Of a stretch of 64,000 bases of DNA, positions 21,412-31,905 are shown piece after piece. The stretch is taken from positions 28,305 through 92,304 of the IMG/VR virus record IMGVR_UViG_3300020442_000017. One strand, given 5' to 3'. This DNA comes from a virus. Every line of letters starts with the position of its first letter. Position 1 is the stretch's first letter. A program made the position numbers and the translations under genes. Under the pieces are notes generated by a model that saw only the letters and a list, made by a program, of their open reading frames with translations, had not been told where the DNA came from and ran no database searches.

Positions 21412-23205
21412 ATGGCAGCTATTATTTCAGAAAAATTTAGAATCTTCAATGCGAAGCAATTTCTAGAGTCGTTAGGTGAAGGTGCAAATGATGCCTCCGC
21501 TGATCGTACTAGAATGTATTTCTTCGTTGGAAGATCAGCAAAATGGAACGGTTACCTTGAAATTTTCAATGTAAGCGGAACTTTTGCAGTAAACGACGTT
21601 GTATACGAAGGCAACGATCCTAACACCGCAACCTTTAAAGGAACTGTAGAGGCAGTTTACCCTAACAGTCTCCTTCTCAATACCATTCTCCCCACGGCAT
21701 CTGCCACACCTTCCTTTGGTACATCCATTACTAATGGTACTGCTACTGCAAAGACAGGTGTATATAGATATGCCAACGAGGAAGTTCCCCCTATTCCTCT
21801 AGACAACGCTGAAGAAAAGGGTGAAGTATATAATGAAATTATTGCTGCCAAGCGTATTCTAAGTGACAATGCTCGTTTAGTTGTTCCTCGTTATAACTGG
21901 AATACTCAGACGAATCCAAAGTTTGACATGTATCGTCCTAACTACTCACCCACACCAGGTGGCGGTGGTGCTATCGGTACACAGACTGCTCTAGGTTCAA
22001 GTTCTCTATCTGGATCTAAGTATTATGTAATGAATAGCAGCTATGAAGTCTTCAAGTGCATTTACAACGGACAAGATCCTGTAAACACTGCTGGTCAAAA
22101 CGCAACTTACGAACCAAAATCACAACCTAGTGCTGGTCAAGGAACATTTGATTCTGCTACAGGTGTGTATACAGAACCTGCTGGCACTGCTGGTTACATT
22201 TGGAAGCATATTTTCACCCTACCTACTGGTGATGTGCTTGCGTTCCTATCCACAGACTTTATGCCTGTTGTAGCAAAAACAGAGGCATCTAGAGTAGCAG
22301 TAGAAGCACTAGCAGTTGATGGTGCTATTCATGTTGCTGTAGTTAGAGATGCTGGAAGCAATCTCCCTGCTTCTGCCACACTATACACTCCAGTTAAGGG
22401 TGATGGTACAGGTGCCATCGTTAAGTTTGAAACCAATGCTTCTGGTGAAGTATCTTCTGCTTCTATGGAGGCAGTTGGTTCTGGTTACACTTATGGCAAC
22501 CTTATCCTATCTACAACCACTGTATTTACAGATTCTGCACTAACAACTAATCCTGGTGCATTCACTGGTTCCGCATATATTGAAACCGTTATTTCACCTG
22601 AAGGTGGTCATGGTTCCAATGCTGACGTAGAACTCTTTGCCAAGAGAGTAATGACTAACGTCCGTTTAACATATGCAGAAGGACAGGGTGATTTCCCTGT
22701 AGACAACGACTTCCGTCGTATTGGTATTATCCAAGATCCATATCAGTATGGTACTACAACATATGCTTCTGATAGCACATTGCGTGGTACACATGCACTA
22801 AAAGTAAATGGAACTGGTGCTGATTATGTTGTTGATGAATTAATCTCACAGACTGTTACAGGTGGTACTGCTAAAGGAACCGTCGTTTCTTGGGACTCAA
22901 CTAATCAAATTCTTAAGTACTATCAGTCTCCTGCTGTACACACTGATGGTGGTGTTGTACTTGCATTTGAATCTAATGCTTCAAATGCTGTTGCTGGTGC
23001 TCTTACTGGTGCTTCAAGAAATGTTGTTACCACAGAAGGTACTTCAGGTACACCTTCAGTAGTTGCAGACGTTTCTTTCGTAGAAGGTCTTGCTTCTGCT
23101 GAACTTGAACCTAACTCTGGAGATATCGTATACATAGAGAACAGAAGACAAATTACAAGAGCTGCTGACCAAATTGAGGACATTAAGCTCGTAATTGAAT
23201 TCTGA
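21412..23205 (+). CDS. 8: Baseplate wedge subunit gp8 (597 aa)
   Basis: The N-terminus (EKFRIFNAKQFLESLGEG, then DRTRMYFFVGRSAKWNG) matches cyanomyovirus gp8. Gp8 dimers bridge gp6 and gp10 in T4. At 597 residues it is much longer than T4 gp8 (334). The extra mass includes a G-x-GY-type beta-module (GDGTGAIVKFETNASGEVSS, then AVGSGYTYGN), seen also in three other virion proteins here. A late promoter sits upstream. The stop is 31 bases before the next large gene. Confidence 0.82.
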   Translation: MAAIISEKFRIFNAKQFLESLGEGANDASADRTRMYFFVGRSAKWNGYLEIFNVSGTFAVNDVVYEGNDPNTATFKGTVEAVYPNSLLLNTILPTASATPSFGTSITNGTATAKTGVYRYANEEVPPIPLDNAEEKGEVYNEIIAAKRILSDNARLVVPRYNWNTQTNPKFDMYRPNYSPTPGGGGAIGTQTALGSSSLSGSKYYVMNSSYEVFKCIYNGQDPVNTAGQNATYEPKSQPSAGQGTFDSATGVYTEPAGTAGYIWKHIFTLPTGDVLAFLSTDFMPVVAKTEASRVAVEALAVDGAIHVAVVRDAGSNLPASATLYTPVKGDGTGAIVKFETNASGEVSSASMEAVGSGYTYGNLILSTTTVFTDSALTTNPGAFTGSAYIETVISPEGGHGSNADVELFAKRVMTNVRLTYAEGQGDFPVDNDFRRIGIIQDPYQYGTTTYASDSTLRGTHALKVNGTGADYVVDELISQTVTGGTAKGTVVSWDSTNQILKYYQSPAVHTDGGVVLAFESNASNAVAGALTGASRNVVTTEGTSGTPSVVADVSFVEGLASAELEPNSGDIVYIENRRQITRAADQIEDIKLVIEF

Positions 23206-23236
23206 TTGATCCAATCCAAAGTTAGAGAAACGTGAG

Positions 23237-26200
23237 ATGCCTCAGAAGACGAACCTTAATGTAACTCCATATTACGACGATTTTTCGCAAACTAAAAACT
23301 TCTATAAAGTACTCTTTCGTCCTGGATATTCTATTCAGGCGAGAGAGTTAACTCAGTTACAGTCTGTTCTTCAGAATCAGATTGAAAGTTTTGGTAAGTA
23401 TGCGTTCAAACAAGGAGAACTAGTTATTCCTGGCGAGGTTGGGATTAACACTAAACTCCCCTACGTTAAATTATCTTCGGTATCTGAGATTCCTATTAAT
23501 GTAGATGGTAAGATCGTATATAAAAAATATGATATTACTCAACTGAGAGGATTGGTTCTTAGAGGTAATACTTCTGGAGTAACAGCAACAGTTATTGATG
23601 CTAATGTAGCAACAGATACTGCTTCTGATGTTTTGTATGTAAACTACACTAACAGTGGTGATGCATCAAATGAAGTAACTTTTCGTCAAGGTGAAACCCT
23701 AGAGGTAGTTGATGGTGTAAATACACCATTAATGGTTGTTGGAACTGATGGTAGCGTACTTCCTACTTCTATTTCTATTACTGATCCTGACACAGGTGCA
23801 TCGTCAACCTTAGAAAGTACAGCGATGGGGTTTGCTTCTGCTGTTAAGGTAGAAGAAGGTATTTACTTTGTTAATGGATATTTTGTAAGGAATGCAGAAC
23901 AACTATTAATTATTGATCCATATTATAACAAACCATCAGCAAAAGTTGGTTTTAAAATTATTGAAAGTGTCGTAACAGCAGAGGAAGATAATTCTCTATA
24001 CGACAATGCTATTGGATCTAGTAATTTTTCTGCACCTGGTGCAAATAGATTAAGTATCACTCTTGATCTAGTAAAATATAATTTAGATGTAAGCACTGAT
24101 AAGAATTTTATTCAGATTCTTACTGTTAGAAAAGGTGCTGTACAAAGTCAAATTGTACAAACAGATTATAATCTATTAGAGCAGACTCTTGCTAGAAGAA
24201 CTTATGATGAGTCTGGAGATTATGTTGTTGAAGATTTTTCATTAGATGTTAGAGAATATTATCAAGAAGATGGCAATCTTGGTGTTTATGGACAAGATGA
24301 ATTTGGTTTAGTTAACGGTTTATCTGTTAGTGATGCAAAAGATAAATTGATTGCAAGCGTAAGTTCTGGTAAGGCTTATGTAAAAGGATTTGAAATTGTA
24401 AATAAAGAGACAAAATATCTTCCTGTATCCAAAGCAAGAGAAACACTTGATAGAGAAGACATCAGAAAGAAAACAACAGGTCTTCCTACTTATAGAATTA
24501 CAAATACATATGGAAGTACACCATTGAATGCAGATGGTGGAGATCTAACTGCATATCCAAATGTATTTCTTTCTTCCGTTTTCAATGATGGAAGTGTTGG
24601 TCTGAATGGATCAGAAGCAGATAATGACAGTAAGCAAACTACATCACGTAGAGGTCATTTCTTTGATCAAAATCAAGGTATTAAAACAGTTTATGTACAA
24701 AAAGAACCTAACATAAATCTTAGCACATTGAATGGTGCTTCAAGTGGAGTTGGTACTTTTGCTAACAATGGTGTTGCTGATTCTAGCAGAACTGCTGGAA
24801 CTTACACCAACGTTACTACAACCACAGCACAGAATGGAACTGGTGCAACATTTGATATTGTTGTAGCTGCTGATGGAACGCCTACAATCACGCTAAATCA
24901 AGCAGGTACAGGTTATGCATCAACTGATACTTTAAGCATCATTGACGGCAATCTAGGTGGCGGTGGTGGTGCTGACATCACTATTACAGTATCTACTATC
25001 TCTGGTGTAGATGCTACTGATACCTTTGATGAGAGATTGACAGCATTATCTACTTTATATTGGGTGCAGGGTAGAAACGTTTCTGGTGTACCAAATACAA
25101 TCAGTCCTATTGATGTTATTGCTTATTCAGAAGTTTCTAGACCTGAACTTGATGATCCTGCAAGCACACCAGAAACATACTTAGAATTGACACTTGCTGG
25201 TGACAAGAATCTTCTTGATAAATTCTTTACAGAGTATGATGCAGAAAATTCTGGTGACAATGGTATTAGAGAACTCTTCAGAACTAAAGTAGATGGAGAG
25301 AATGACCAAAATAGATTTGGTATCATACGAGACTACAATGAGACTATTACACCAGTTATTGGTATTGCAAAACCTAGTAACTTTACATTAGTAGAGAAAG
25401 GAACAGGATTTAATACTGATACAGATATTATCCTTTCTAAGGGTAAACTTTCTGATGGAACGTCTGTTTATAATAGCATTTTTGGTCTATCTTACTTTGA
25501 TCCCCAATTCTTCACTAAATTGCTCCTAGACGATTCAACTGAGACTACAGGAGGATTTACACCAGGTCAATATGTATACGGTGTTACAAGCGGTGCTTAC
25601 GGTGTTGTAGAAGGTTCTTCAACTGGATCATTCAGTAAGAATAAAGTTTTGATGGTAAAAACTTTATTTGGAACATTTAAGTCAGGTGAGATTATTAGAG
25701 ATGAGAATAACAATTCAGTAAGAATTGCACAAGACAATACTATTTCACATTTTATTGTTACTTTCCAAGGTGTTGGATACGAATCAACTGGATGTTCTTT
25801 AAAAATTGATGGTGTTGATTATGATTCATCCAAGATTGAATTGGATATTTCTACTAGTAAAAAGGTTCTACAAGCAAATATCATTAGTAGAGAATTTGTA
25901 AATGTAGAGTATTCAAAACCACCTACTGTTTTAGTAAATCAAAAAGCAGGTAATGCAGCACCATCAAAGGCAGCAAAAATTACACCAGTTCTTGTTAGAA
26001 ATGCTGTAACGACATTCACACCACAGAATGTGAAGTCATTCTATGCTGAATTTGGTTCAGGAAACAGTAACGTATTTACTTCTGATATTGAAATTAATAA
26101 TGATCAATATGTGGAGTCTATTCCTGTAACAAACTTTACATTTGGTGGAGAGAAGGGAAATAAATTTATTGAGTGTAATGGATTTGGTGGTGATAGTACA

Positions 26201-29200
26201 CGTGTACTACAACAGGGAGATATTGTACAATTCTCTGATACCGATGAAAATATTGTTCGCTGTATTGTTCAGTATCCAACAAAACCATCTGGTGTATTGA
26301 AGTCAAGAATTTATTTTGACAGAGCACTTCCACAAAATGTCAGTAATACTAGTGTAGTTAGAATTCGTCCTAACATTAAAAACTTTAACCAAGGAACTTT
26401 ACTTTATAAGACAGGAACTAAACAAGTTTCTTCTATTGTAGCAACTAGTGAAGATTCTAAAATTACACATTATGTAAGAAGAGATTTTGTAAGCACTGGT
26501 AGTTCTAGTGGTGGTAGTATTACATTTACCGCTCAACTTCCTTTTGGTACACAGAGATTTGTCTCCTTTAGTGAAAGTAATTTCCTAGTTACTATTCTAG
26601 AAAAAGGTAGTGCAACATCTATTGAAAAGGGAGATATCATTTACTTGACATCAGATCAAGTTAGTATTTCTGCATCTACTGATGCTGCGAGTGGATTGAC
26701 ATCTGGTAGTGTTGTTTTAAGTCTCCCACAGACATTCTTTGGTGGAGATGCATCTAATTACACAGAGTTCCCTAAACTAAAATTAAGTGCCACACTTGAA
26801 GTATCAAAAGCAAAACCAAGACTTAAGACAGCAAAACTAAACACTAGAATTGTTATTGAATCTCCTGGCGATAGGGTTATTCCTTTCCGTGGAAAAAATT
26901 ATGACACACAGAGTGTTGAGACATTTACATATGCTGATGCATTTAAGTTGAGATATGTATATGAAGGAACCACACAAGATCCACCAACTGTAGATGCAGG
27001 TGGTAATCTCGTCAGTGGAACTGATGTAACCAATAGATATACTTTTGACGATGGTCAAAGAGACACTGTATATGATGTTTCTAGAATTATCTTAAAGCCA
27101 GGCTTTGATGCACCTGTTGGTCAATTACTAATCGCATTTGATTATTTTGACCACACAACTGGTGATTTCTGTACTGTAGATTCTTATCTACATGAAGCAG
27201 GTGTTGGTGCTGATGAAATTCCATCATATAATTCACCTGCACTTGGTAAAGTATCTTTAGGTGATGTCTTAGACTTTAGACCTAAAGTAGATAATGATGC
27301 TATTATTTCTGGTTATCAAGATAGTTCTCTACTAGGTTCAGTTAATACCAGATCATTTGCTGGTGGTGGTGGTATTGTTTCCAGCACCCCTGCACCTGAT
27401 TCTAACCTAGAGTTTACATTCTCATTCTCTCAGACTCAATATCTCAGCAGAATTGATGGTCTTTTCTTAGATAAGAAAGGTAAGTTTTATGTTAAGGAAG
27501 GCAATTCTTCATTAAATCCAACTAGACCTGAATCTATTGAAGATTCAATTGCATTGTACTACATGTACATTCCTGCATTTACACAGAGTAGTAAAGATGT
27601 AAGAATTGTACCAGTAGATCATAAACGCTATACAATGCGTGATATTGGTAAACTAGAGAAGAGAATTGAAAGATTAGAGTACTATACAACACTTAGTATT
27701 CTAGAGCAGCAAGCCTTGAATATGCAAGTTATTGATGGCAATGGTAATAATAGATTCAAGAGTGGTTTCATTGTAGACAATTATGAGACACACAAGATTG
27801 GTAATCTAAAATCCATTGACTATAAGTGCTCTGTTGATACTCAACAGTCTGTAATGAGACCTCAGTCAAAAGAAGATTCTTTCATGTTGGAAGAGATCAA
27901 TACAAGAAATGATCAAAGAACTTCTGCTGGTTATGTTAGGAATGGTGATCGTGTTACATTACCATTTACTGAATTGGAAATGGTTAAGAATGAGTTTGCT
28001 ACCAAGACAATTAATCCCAACCCATTTGTAGTTCTACAATATGCTGGTGATTCATTTATTGGACCCAATGTAGATTCTTGGTATGATACTAGTGTTGAAC
28101 CACTAGTTACAGATAATAACACCAATCTATATTCTATCTTTATTGCAAAAGATAATATTAAAGATGCATTTTCAAGTCTTTACAATTCATATAAAGTAAA
28201 TTGGTTGGGTGCAAATAGATCATTCTTTAACATTGAGTCTTTTGCGGATACAAATTCTGATCTATCAGGATCAAATGTTACTAGTGCTTCTGTTTCTAGT
28301 TCTTCTAACGTAAGTCCTGACAACAATGAGATTGGTAAGGGTATTTCAACTAAGGGTGTTGGTTCTAATGTTGTTGCAACATCACTATCATTCTTTGCTA
28401 GAAGTATTCCTCTTAAATTTGTAATCAATCGTTTAAAACCAAATACAACTGTATATCCTTTCATGGAAGGTCAGGATATCTCTCGTTGGGTCAATTCTGA
28501 TTCTAAGTATACAGGTATTGCTGGCAATTCTTTGTCATCTTTCAATACTCCTATTAAAACTGATGCAAATGGTAATGCTAGTGGAATTATTCTAGTTCCT
28601 GCTGGTCAACCACCAAGAGAAAACAGTGTTTGGGGTGGTAGTGCTGAGAATTTAGATTACGATACAGATTCAGTTGAAGTTAGATTTACAACTGGTGTAA
28701 AAACTATTAGATTTACTTCTAGTAAAACTGATGCTCCCAAAGAGGATGTAGAGACATACGCAGAAGTTAAATTCTATGCAACTGGTCTTCTTCCTGAGAA
28801 TCCTGCATCTATCGTTTCCACTGCACCTGCTTTCTTCAAAGCAAATGAGGGAACACAGACAACTGATAGCAATACAGAAAATCCAATCAAACCAAATCCA
28901 CTTGCTCAGACATTTACTGTTGATGGATTTGATGGTGGTATTTTTGCAACTAGTGTTGATCTATTCTTCTCAACTAAGAGTGAAAATATTCCAATTAGAG
29001 TATACCTAACAGATATTCAAAATGGTAAACCAGGTAAAAATATTCTACCTGGCACACAGAAAGTTCTTAATCCAGACACCTATCTAAGAGTTCTTGCCAG
29101 TGACACGCTTGAAGTAACTAAGGGAGAAAAAGTTACTGGTCAATCATCAAATGCTTCTGGTCCTATTTCAAAAGTATTTGATAAGAATAATATTGAACTA

Positions 29201-31696
29201 ACACCAACATCTACTGGTGTGTTCTCACTATCAAATGATCAGGTATTTACTTTAGTTCTTGATAATCATACTGGAACATCTTTTAAACAGGATGAAACAT
29301 TAACAATTCCTTCTGTTACTGCTGCTAATAATGCAAACAATACATCTTTATCACTAAAGATTGTTAAAGATTCTGGTAGAGTTACAGGTTTAACTGTCAA
29401 AGACACAGGAACTTCATATAATTCTGCAATTATTACTTTGGAAAGTCCACAGTTACCTGGTGGCGGTGGTGCTACTGCTACTGTTAGAGTTTCTAATGGT
29501 AAAGTATATCATTCAGATATTGTCTTATCAGGTTCTGAGTATACAGAACCACCAGCAGTTATTATTAGAGGAACTGGAACAGGTAATTCTGGTGCTGTAA
29601 TTGAGTCTTCAATTACTATTGATACACCAGCAGTTCGCATGGGTATTTCTATTGACCAAGATGGAACAACCAATTCTACAGTTCCAACTAACTTTAAATT
29701 TGATTACCCTGTATATCTACAAAATGACACTGAGTATGCTCTAGTTCTTGAAACAGATTCTATTGATTACAAAGTATGGGCATCTAAACTAAGTGAAACA
29801 GATGTTGCAACGAGTAAAACTGTTGCTGCTCAACCTGCACTAGGTTCTCTATTTAAGTCTCAGAATACTAATTCTTGGACTGAAGATCTCTTTGAGGATC
29901 TTAAGTTTACATTACACCGTGCTAAGTTTGATGTTTCTAGAACAGCAGAACTTCTACTCACAAATGAAGATCTTGGTTATGAATTGCTAGATGTCAATCC
30001 TATTGAGACTAATTCAAATTCTCAATCTGGTGCAACATCTAATCTATTTAAAAATAACAGATCTGTTATTAAGGTTAATCATTTCAACAATGGATTTAGT
30101 GCTGATGGAGAATCTTACGTATTCTTTAAGGGCGGTCTTGATGTTGGTGGTATTGTTAAGTCTGAACTAAATGATACTTTATATCAAGTTACTAATGTTG
30201 GTATTGATAGTTACAATATTATCTCTGTAAATAAAGCAACTAGCAGTGCATTTGGCGGTGGTTCTTCACTATTCGCTTCTTATAATAGAAAGTTTGAAAA
30301 ATTACATGCTATTGTTCCTACATTAGAATTCGCTGATACAAAGATTGAGAGTTTTGTTAAGACAACTAACATTAAACCTATTGACGATAATGTAGGAACA
30401 TTCGCTACATATAGTCAACCTGATTATGAGAAGACATTCTTGAATGAAGATTTCTTCTTTATTAATCAAAAGGTATTGGCATCTAGAGTTAATGAAAGTC
30501 TTAATAATGTTGATAGATCATTAACTTATAAAATTATGATTTCAAGTGAGCAAGATACTCTTTCTCCACTAGTTGATTTAAGTAGAGCATCACTAAAAAC
30601 TATTAGTAATAGAATTGAGAATGCTGAGGGCAAAGAATCTAGATATGGTCGCAGAGATCAAGTACTAGAATTCTTCCCTGTTTGGAGTTTTGTTGTCACT
30701 AATACTTCAGGAGTTGCTATTACTGAAAATCAAAGAGTTTCAGGTTTAACTACAAATGCTTCTGGAACAATTCTAAAAGTAGATGGTTCTACTTTAATTG
30801 TAAGAGTTGATACAGTCAATACTTTTGTACAAGGTGAAGGACTTAAATTTGCAGATTCTGCTTTAAATCCTGACACATCTGGTGCAAATGCAGGTATTCC
30901 AAAAGTAACAGTAACACCATCTCAAGGTAATGTAACTGAAGTTGTCCCTGTCATTCCTAATGAGTCTTCTCCACAATCAACAGTGTTTGTTAGAGATGCA
31001 TCTCAGTTGAATGAAAATTACGATAATAAGATTAGTGGTACAGTTGTACTATGGAATCAGAATAATAAAATTCTAACTATTATCAATAATAAAAAACCAC
31101 TTGGTGATGACTACACATCTGCTAGTGGATCTGGACAGTTCTCCAGAGTTGCTGTTGGTGTATCACCAGCTCAAGAAAGTGATATCATTCGTGTTGGTGA
31201 TATTATTGGTTGGACAAATCAAACTGCTGGTGAAGAAAATTATCTAATGGTTTCTAATGTATCTTATACTGATGGTATTGATTTTGTTTCTGATATTCAA
31301 TCTAAAGGAACTAGTAGTGCTGCTTCTTATGTTACCAAAGAAGTTTCTATCACAAATCCTGCAACAGGAATTGATGTTAGAATGACTGCTAACACTGTTG
31401 ATATTGAAAATATTGAAGTTCTTTACAGGGTTAAAAAATCATCCTCTGAAGATAATTTTGAAGATCTTGAATGGGTATACTTCAACGAAACTGGTTTGCC
31501 AGATGTTGATCTAATTGCAACTGCTGAAAATTCAATCAGTGGTATCACTGAGAAACAAGAAGAATATCAAGAACTTTCTTATAGTGTTGATAACTTACCT
31601 GAATTCTCATCGTTTGCTGTCAAAGTTGTTATGAAGACAAGCAATCCAGCGTTTGTACCAAAAGTACAAGATCTACGTGCAGTAGCATCATACTAA
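23237..31696 (+). CDS. Giant DUF4815-type virion protein (2819 aa)
   Basis: The N-terminus (LNVTPYYDDFSQTKNFYKVL, FRPGYSIQARELTQLQSVLQ) is the hallmark start of the DUF4815 domain found in myovirus baseplate-to-fibre proteins. It continues to about residue 400-500 (GKAYVKGFEI, then ETKYLPVSKARETLDREDIR). Further on are G-x-GY beta-modules (about 540-590, and 2050-2110 with GGGGATATVRVSNGKVYHSD), long beta-rich stretches and a mixed C-terminus ending PAFVPKVQDLRAVASY. The position after gp8 suggests gp9/gp10-like socket function. In T4 terms no single homolog is visible. The gene shares a base with the next start (TAATG). Confidence 0.78.
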   Translation: MPQKTNLNVTPYYDDFSQTKNFYKVLFRPGYSIQARELTQLQSVLQNQIESFGKYAFKQGELVIPGEVGINTKLPYVKLSSVSEIPINVDGKIVYKKYDITQLRGLVLRGNTSGVTATVIDANVATDTASDVLYVNYTNSGDASNEVTFRQGETLEVVDGVNTPLMVVGTDGSVLPTSISITDPDTGASSTLESTAMGFASAVKVEEGIYFVNGYFVRNAEQLLIIDPYYNKPSAKVGFKIIESVVTAEEDNSLYDNAIGSSNFSAPGANRLSITLDLVKYNLDVSTDKNFIQILTVRKGAVQSQIVQTDYNLLEQTLARRTYDESGDYVVEDFSLDVREYYQEDGNLGVYGQDEFGLVNGLSVSDAKDKLIASVSSGKAYVKGFEIVNKETKYLPVSKARETLDREDIRKKTTGLPTYRITNTYGSTPLNADGGDLTAYPNVFLSSVFNDGSVGLNGSEADNDSKQTTSRRGHFFDQNQGIKTVYVQKEPNINLSTLNGASSGVGTFANNGVADSSRTAGTYTNVTTTTAQNGTGATFDIVVAADGTPTITLNQAGTGYASTDTLSIIDGNLGGGGGADITITVSTISGVDATDTFDERLTALSTLYWVQGRNVSGVPNTISPIDVIAYSEVSRPELDDPASTPETYLELTLAGDKNLLDKFFTEYDAENSGDNGIRELFRTKVDGENDQNRFGIIRDYNETITPVIGIAKPSNFTLVEKGTGFNTDTDIILSKGKLSDGTSVYNSIFGLSYFDPQFFTKLLLDDSTETTGGFTPGQYVYGVTSGAYGVVEGSSTGSFSKNKVLMVKTLFGTFKSGEIIRDENNNSVRIAQDNTISHFIVTFQGVGYESTGCSLKIDGVDYDSSKIELDISTSKKVLQANIISREFVNVEYSKPPTVLVNQKAGNAAPSKAAKITPVLVRNAVTTFTPQNVKSFYAEFGSGNSNVFTSDIEINNDQYVESIPVTNFTFGGEKGNKFIECNGFGGDSTRVLQQGDIVQFSDTDENIVRCIVQYPTKPSGVLKSRIYFDRALPQNVSNTSVVRIRPNIKNFNQGTLLYKTGTKQVSSIVATSEDSKITHYVRRDFVSTGSSSGGSITFTAQLPFGTQRFVSFSESNFLVTILEKGSATSIEKGDIIYLTSDQVSISASTDAASGLTSGSVVLSLPQTFFGGDASNYTEFPKLKLSATLEVSKAKPRLKTAKLNTRIVIESPGDRVIPFRGKNYDTQSVETFTYADAFKLRYVYEGTTQDPPTVDAGGNLVSGTDVTNRYTFDDGQRDTVYDVSRIILKPGFDAPVGQLLIAFDYFDHTTGDFCTVDSYLHEAGVGADEIPSYNSPALGKVSLGDVLDFRPKVDNDAIISGYQDSSLLGSVNTRSFAGGGGIVSSTPAPDSNLEFTFSFSQTQYLSRIDGLFLDKKGKFYVKEGNSSLNPTRPESIEDSIALYYMYIPAFTQSSKDVRIVPVDHKRYTMRDIGKLEKRIERLEYYTTLSILEQQALNMQVIDGNGNNRFKSGFIVDNYETHKIGNLKSIDYKCSVDTQQSVMRPQSKEDSFMLEEINTRNDQRTSAGYVRNGDRVTLPFTELEMVKNEFATKTINPNPFVVLQYAGDSFIGPNVDSWYDTSVEPLVTDNNTNLYSIFIAKDNIKDAFSSLYNSYKVNWLGANRSFFNIESFADTNSDLSGSNVTSASVSSSSNVSPDNNEIGKGISTKGVGSNVVATSLSFFARSIPLKFVINRLKPNTTVYPFMEGQDISRWVNSDSKYTGIAGNSLSSFNTPIKTDANGNASGIILVPAGQPPRENSVWGGSAENLDYDTDSVEVRFTTGVKTIRFTSSKTDAPKEDVETYAEVKFYATGLLPENPASIVSTAPAFFKANEGTQTTDSNTENPIKPNPLAQTFTVDGFDGGIFATSVDLFFSTKSENIPIRVYLTDIQNGKPGKNILPGTQKVLNPDTYLRVLASDTLEVTKGEKVTGQSSNASGPISKVFDKNNIELTPTSTGVFSLSNDQVFTLVLDNHTGTSFKQDETLTIPSVTAANNANNTSLSLKIVKDSGRVTGLTVKDTGTSYNSAIITLESPQLPGGGGATATVRVSNGKVYHSDIVLSGSEYTEPPAVIIRGTGTGNSGAVIESSITIDTPAVRMGISIDQDGTTNSTVPTNFKFDYPVYLQNDTEYALVLETDSIDYKVWASKLSETDVATSKTVAAQPALGSLFKSQNTNSWTEDLFEDLKFTLHRAKFDVSRTAELLLTNEDLGYELLDVNPIETNSNSQSGATSNLFKNNRSVIKVNHFNNGFSADGESYVFFKGGLDVGGIVKSELNDTLYQVTNVGIDSYNIISVNKATSSAFGGGSSLFASYNRKFEKLHAIVPTLEFADTKIESFVKTTNIKPIDDNVGTFATYSQPDYEKTFLNEDFFFINQKVLASRVNESLNNVDRSLTYKIMISSEQDTLSPLVDLSRASLKTISNRIENAEGKESRYGRRDQVLEFFPVWSFVVTNTSGVAITENQRVSGLTTNASGTILKVDGSTLIVRVDTVNTFVQGEGLKFADSALNPDTSGANAGIPKVTVTPSQGNVTEVVPVIPNESSPQSTVFVRDASQLNENYDNKISGTVVLWNQNNKILTIINNKKPLGDDYTSASGSGQFSRVAVGVSPAQESDIIRVGDIIGWTNQTAGEENYLMVSNVSYTDGIDFVSDIQSKGTSSAASYVTKEVSITNPATGIDVRMTANTVDIENIEVLYRVKKSSSEDNFEDLEWVYFNETGLPDVDLIATAENSISGITEKQEEYQELSYSVDNLPEFSSFAVKVVMKTSNPAFVPKVQDLRAVASY

Positions 31697-31905
31697 TGAA
31701 ACATATAAAAGTGAAGAATGAAAACCACCTGTATCGTGATAGTGATACAGGTGCAATCATAAATACCGATAGGTCTTCGTTTGAGAAGTATAAGAGATCT
31801 AAATTAAAGTTTCAAAGTATGGAACAAGAATTAGATCATCTTAAAAGTGAGATAAGCGAGATTAAATCACTATTAAAAGAGATAGTAAAGTCCAATGGTA
31901 CTTAG
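31696..31905 (+). CDS. Small coiled-coil protein (69 aa)
   Basis: Coupled to the giant upstream gene (TAATG). The N-terminus (NENHLYRDSDTGAIINTDRS) contains a beta-turn motif. The C-terminus is a heptad coiled coil (FQSMEQELDHLKSEISEIKS, then LLKEIV). It lies between DUF4815 and two fibre genes, so a small fibre adaptor is plausible. It overlaps the next start by 11 bases. Confidence 0.65.
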   Translation: MKHIKVKNENHLYRDSDTGAIINTDRSSFEKYKRSKLKFQSMEQELDHLKSEISEIKSLLKEIVKSNGT

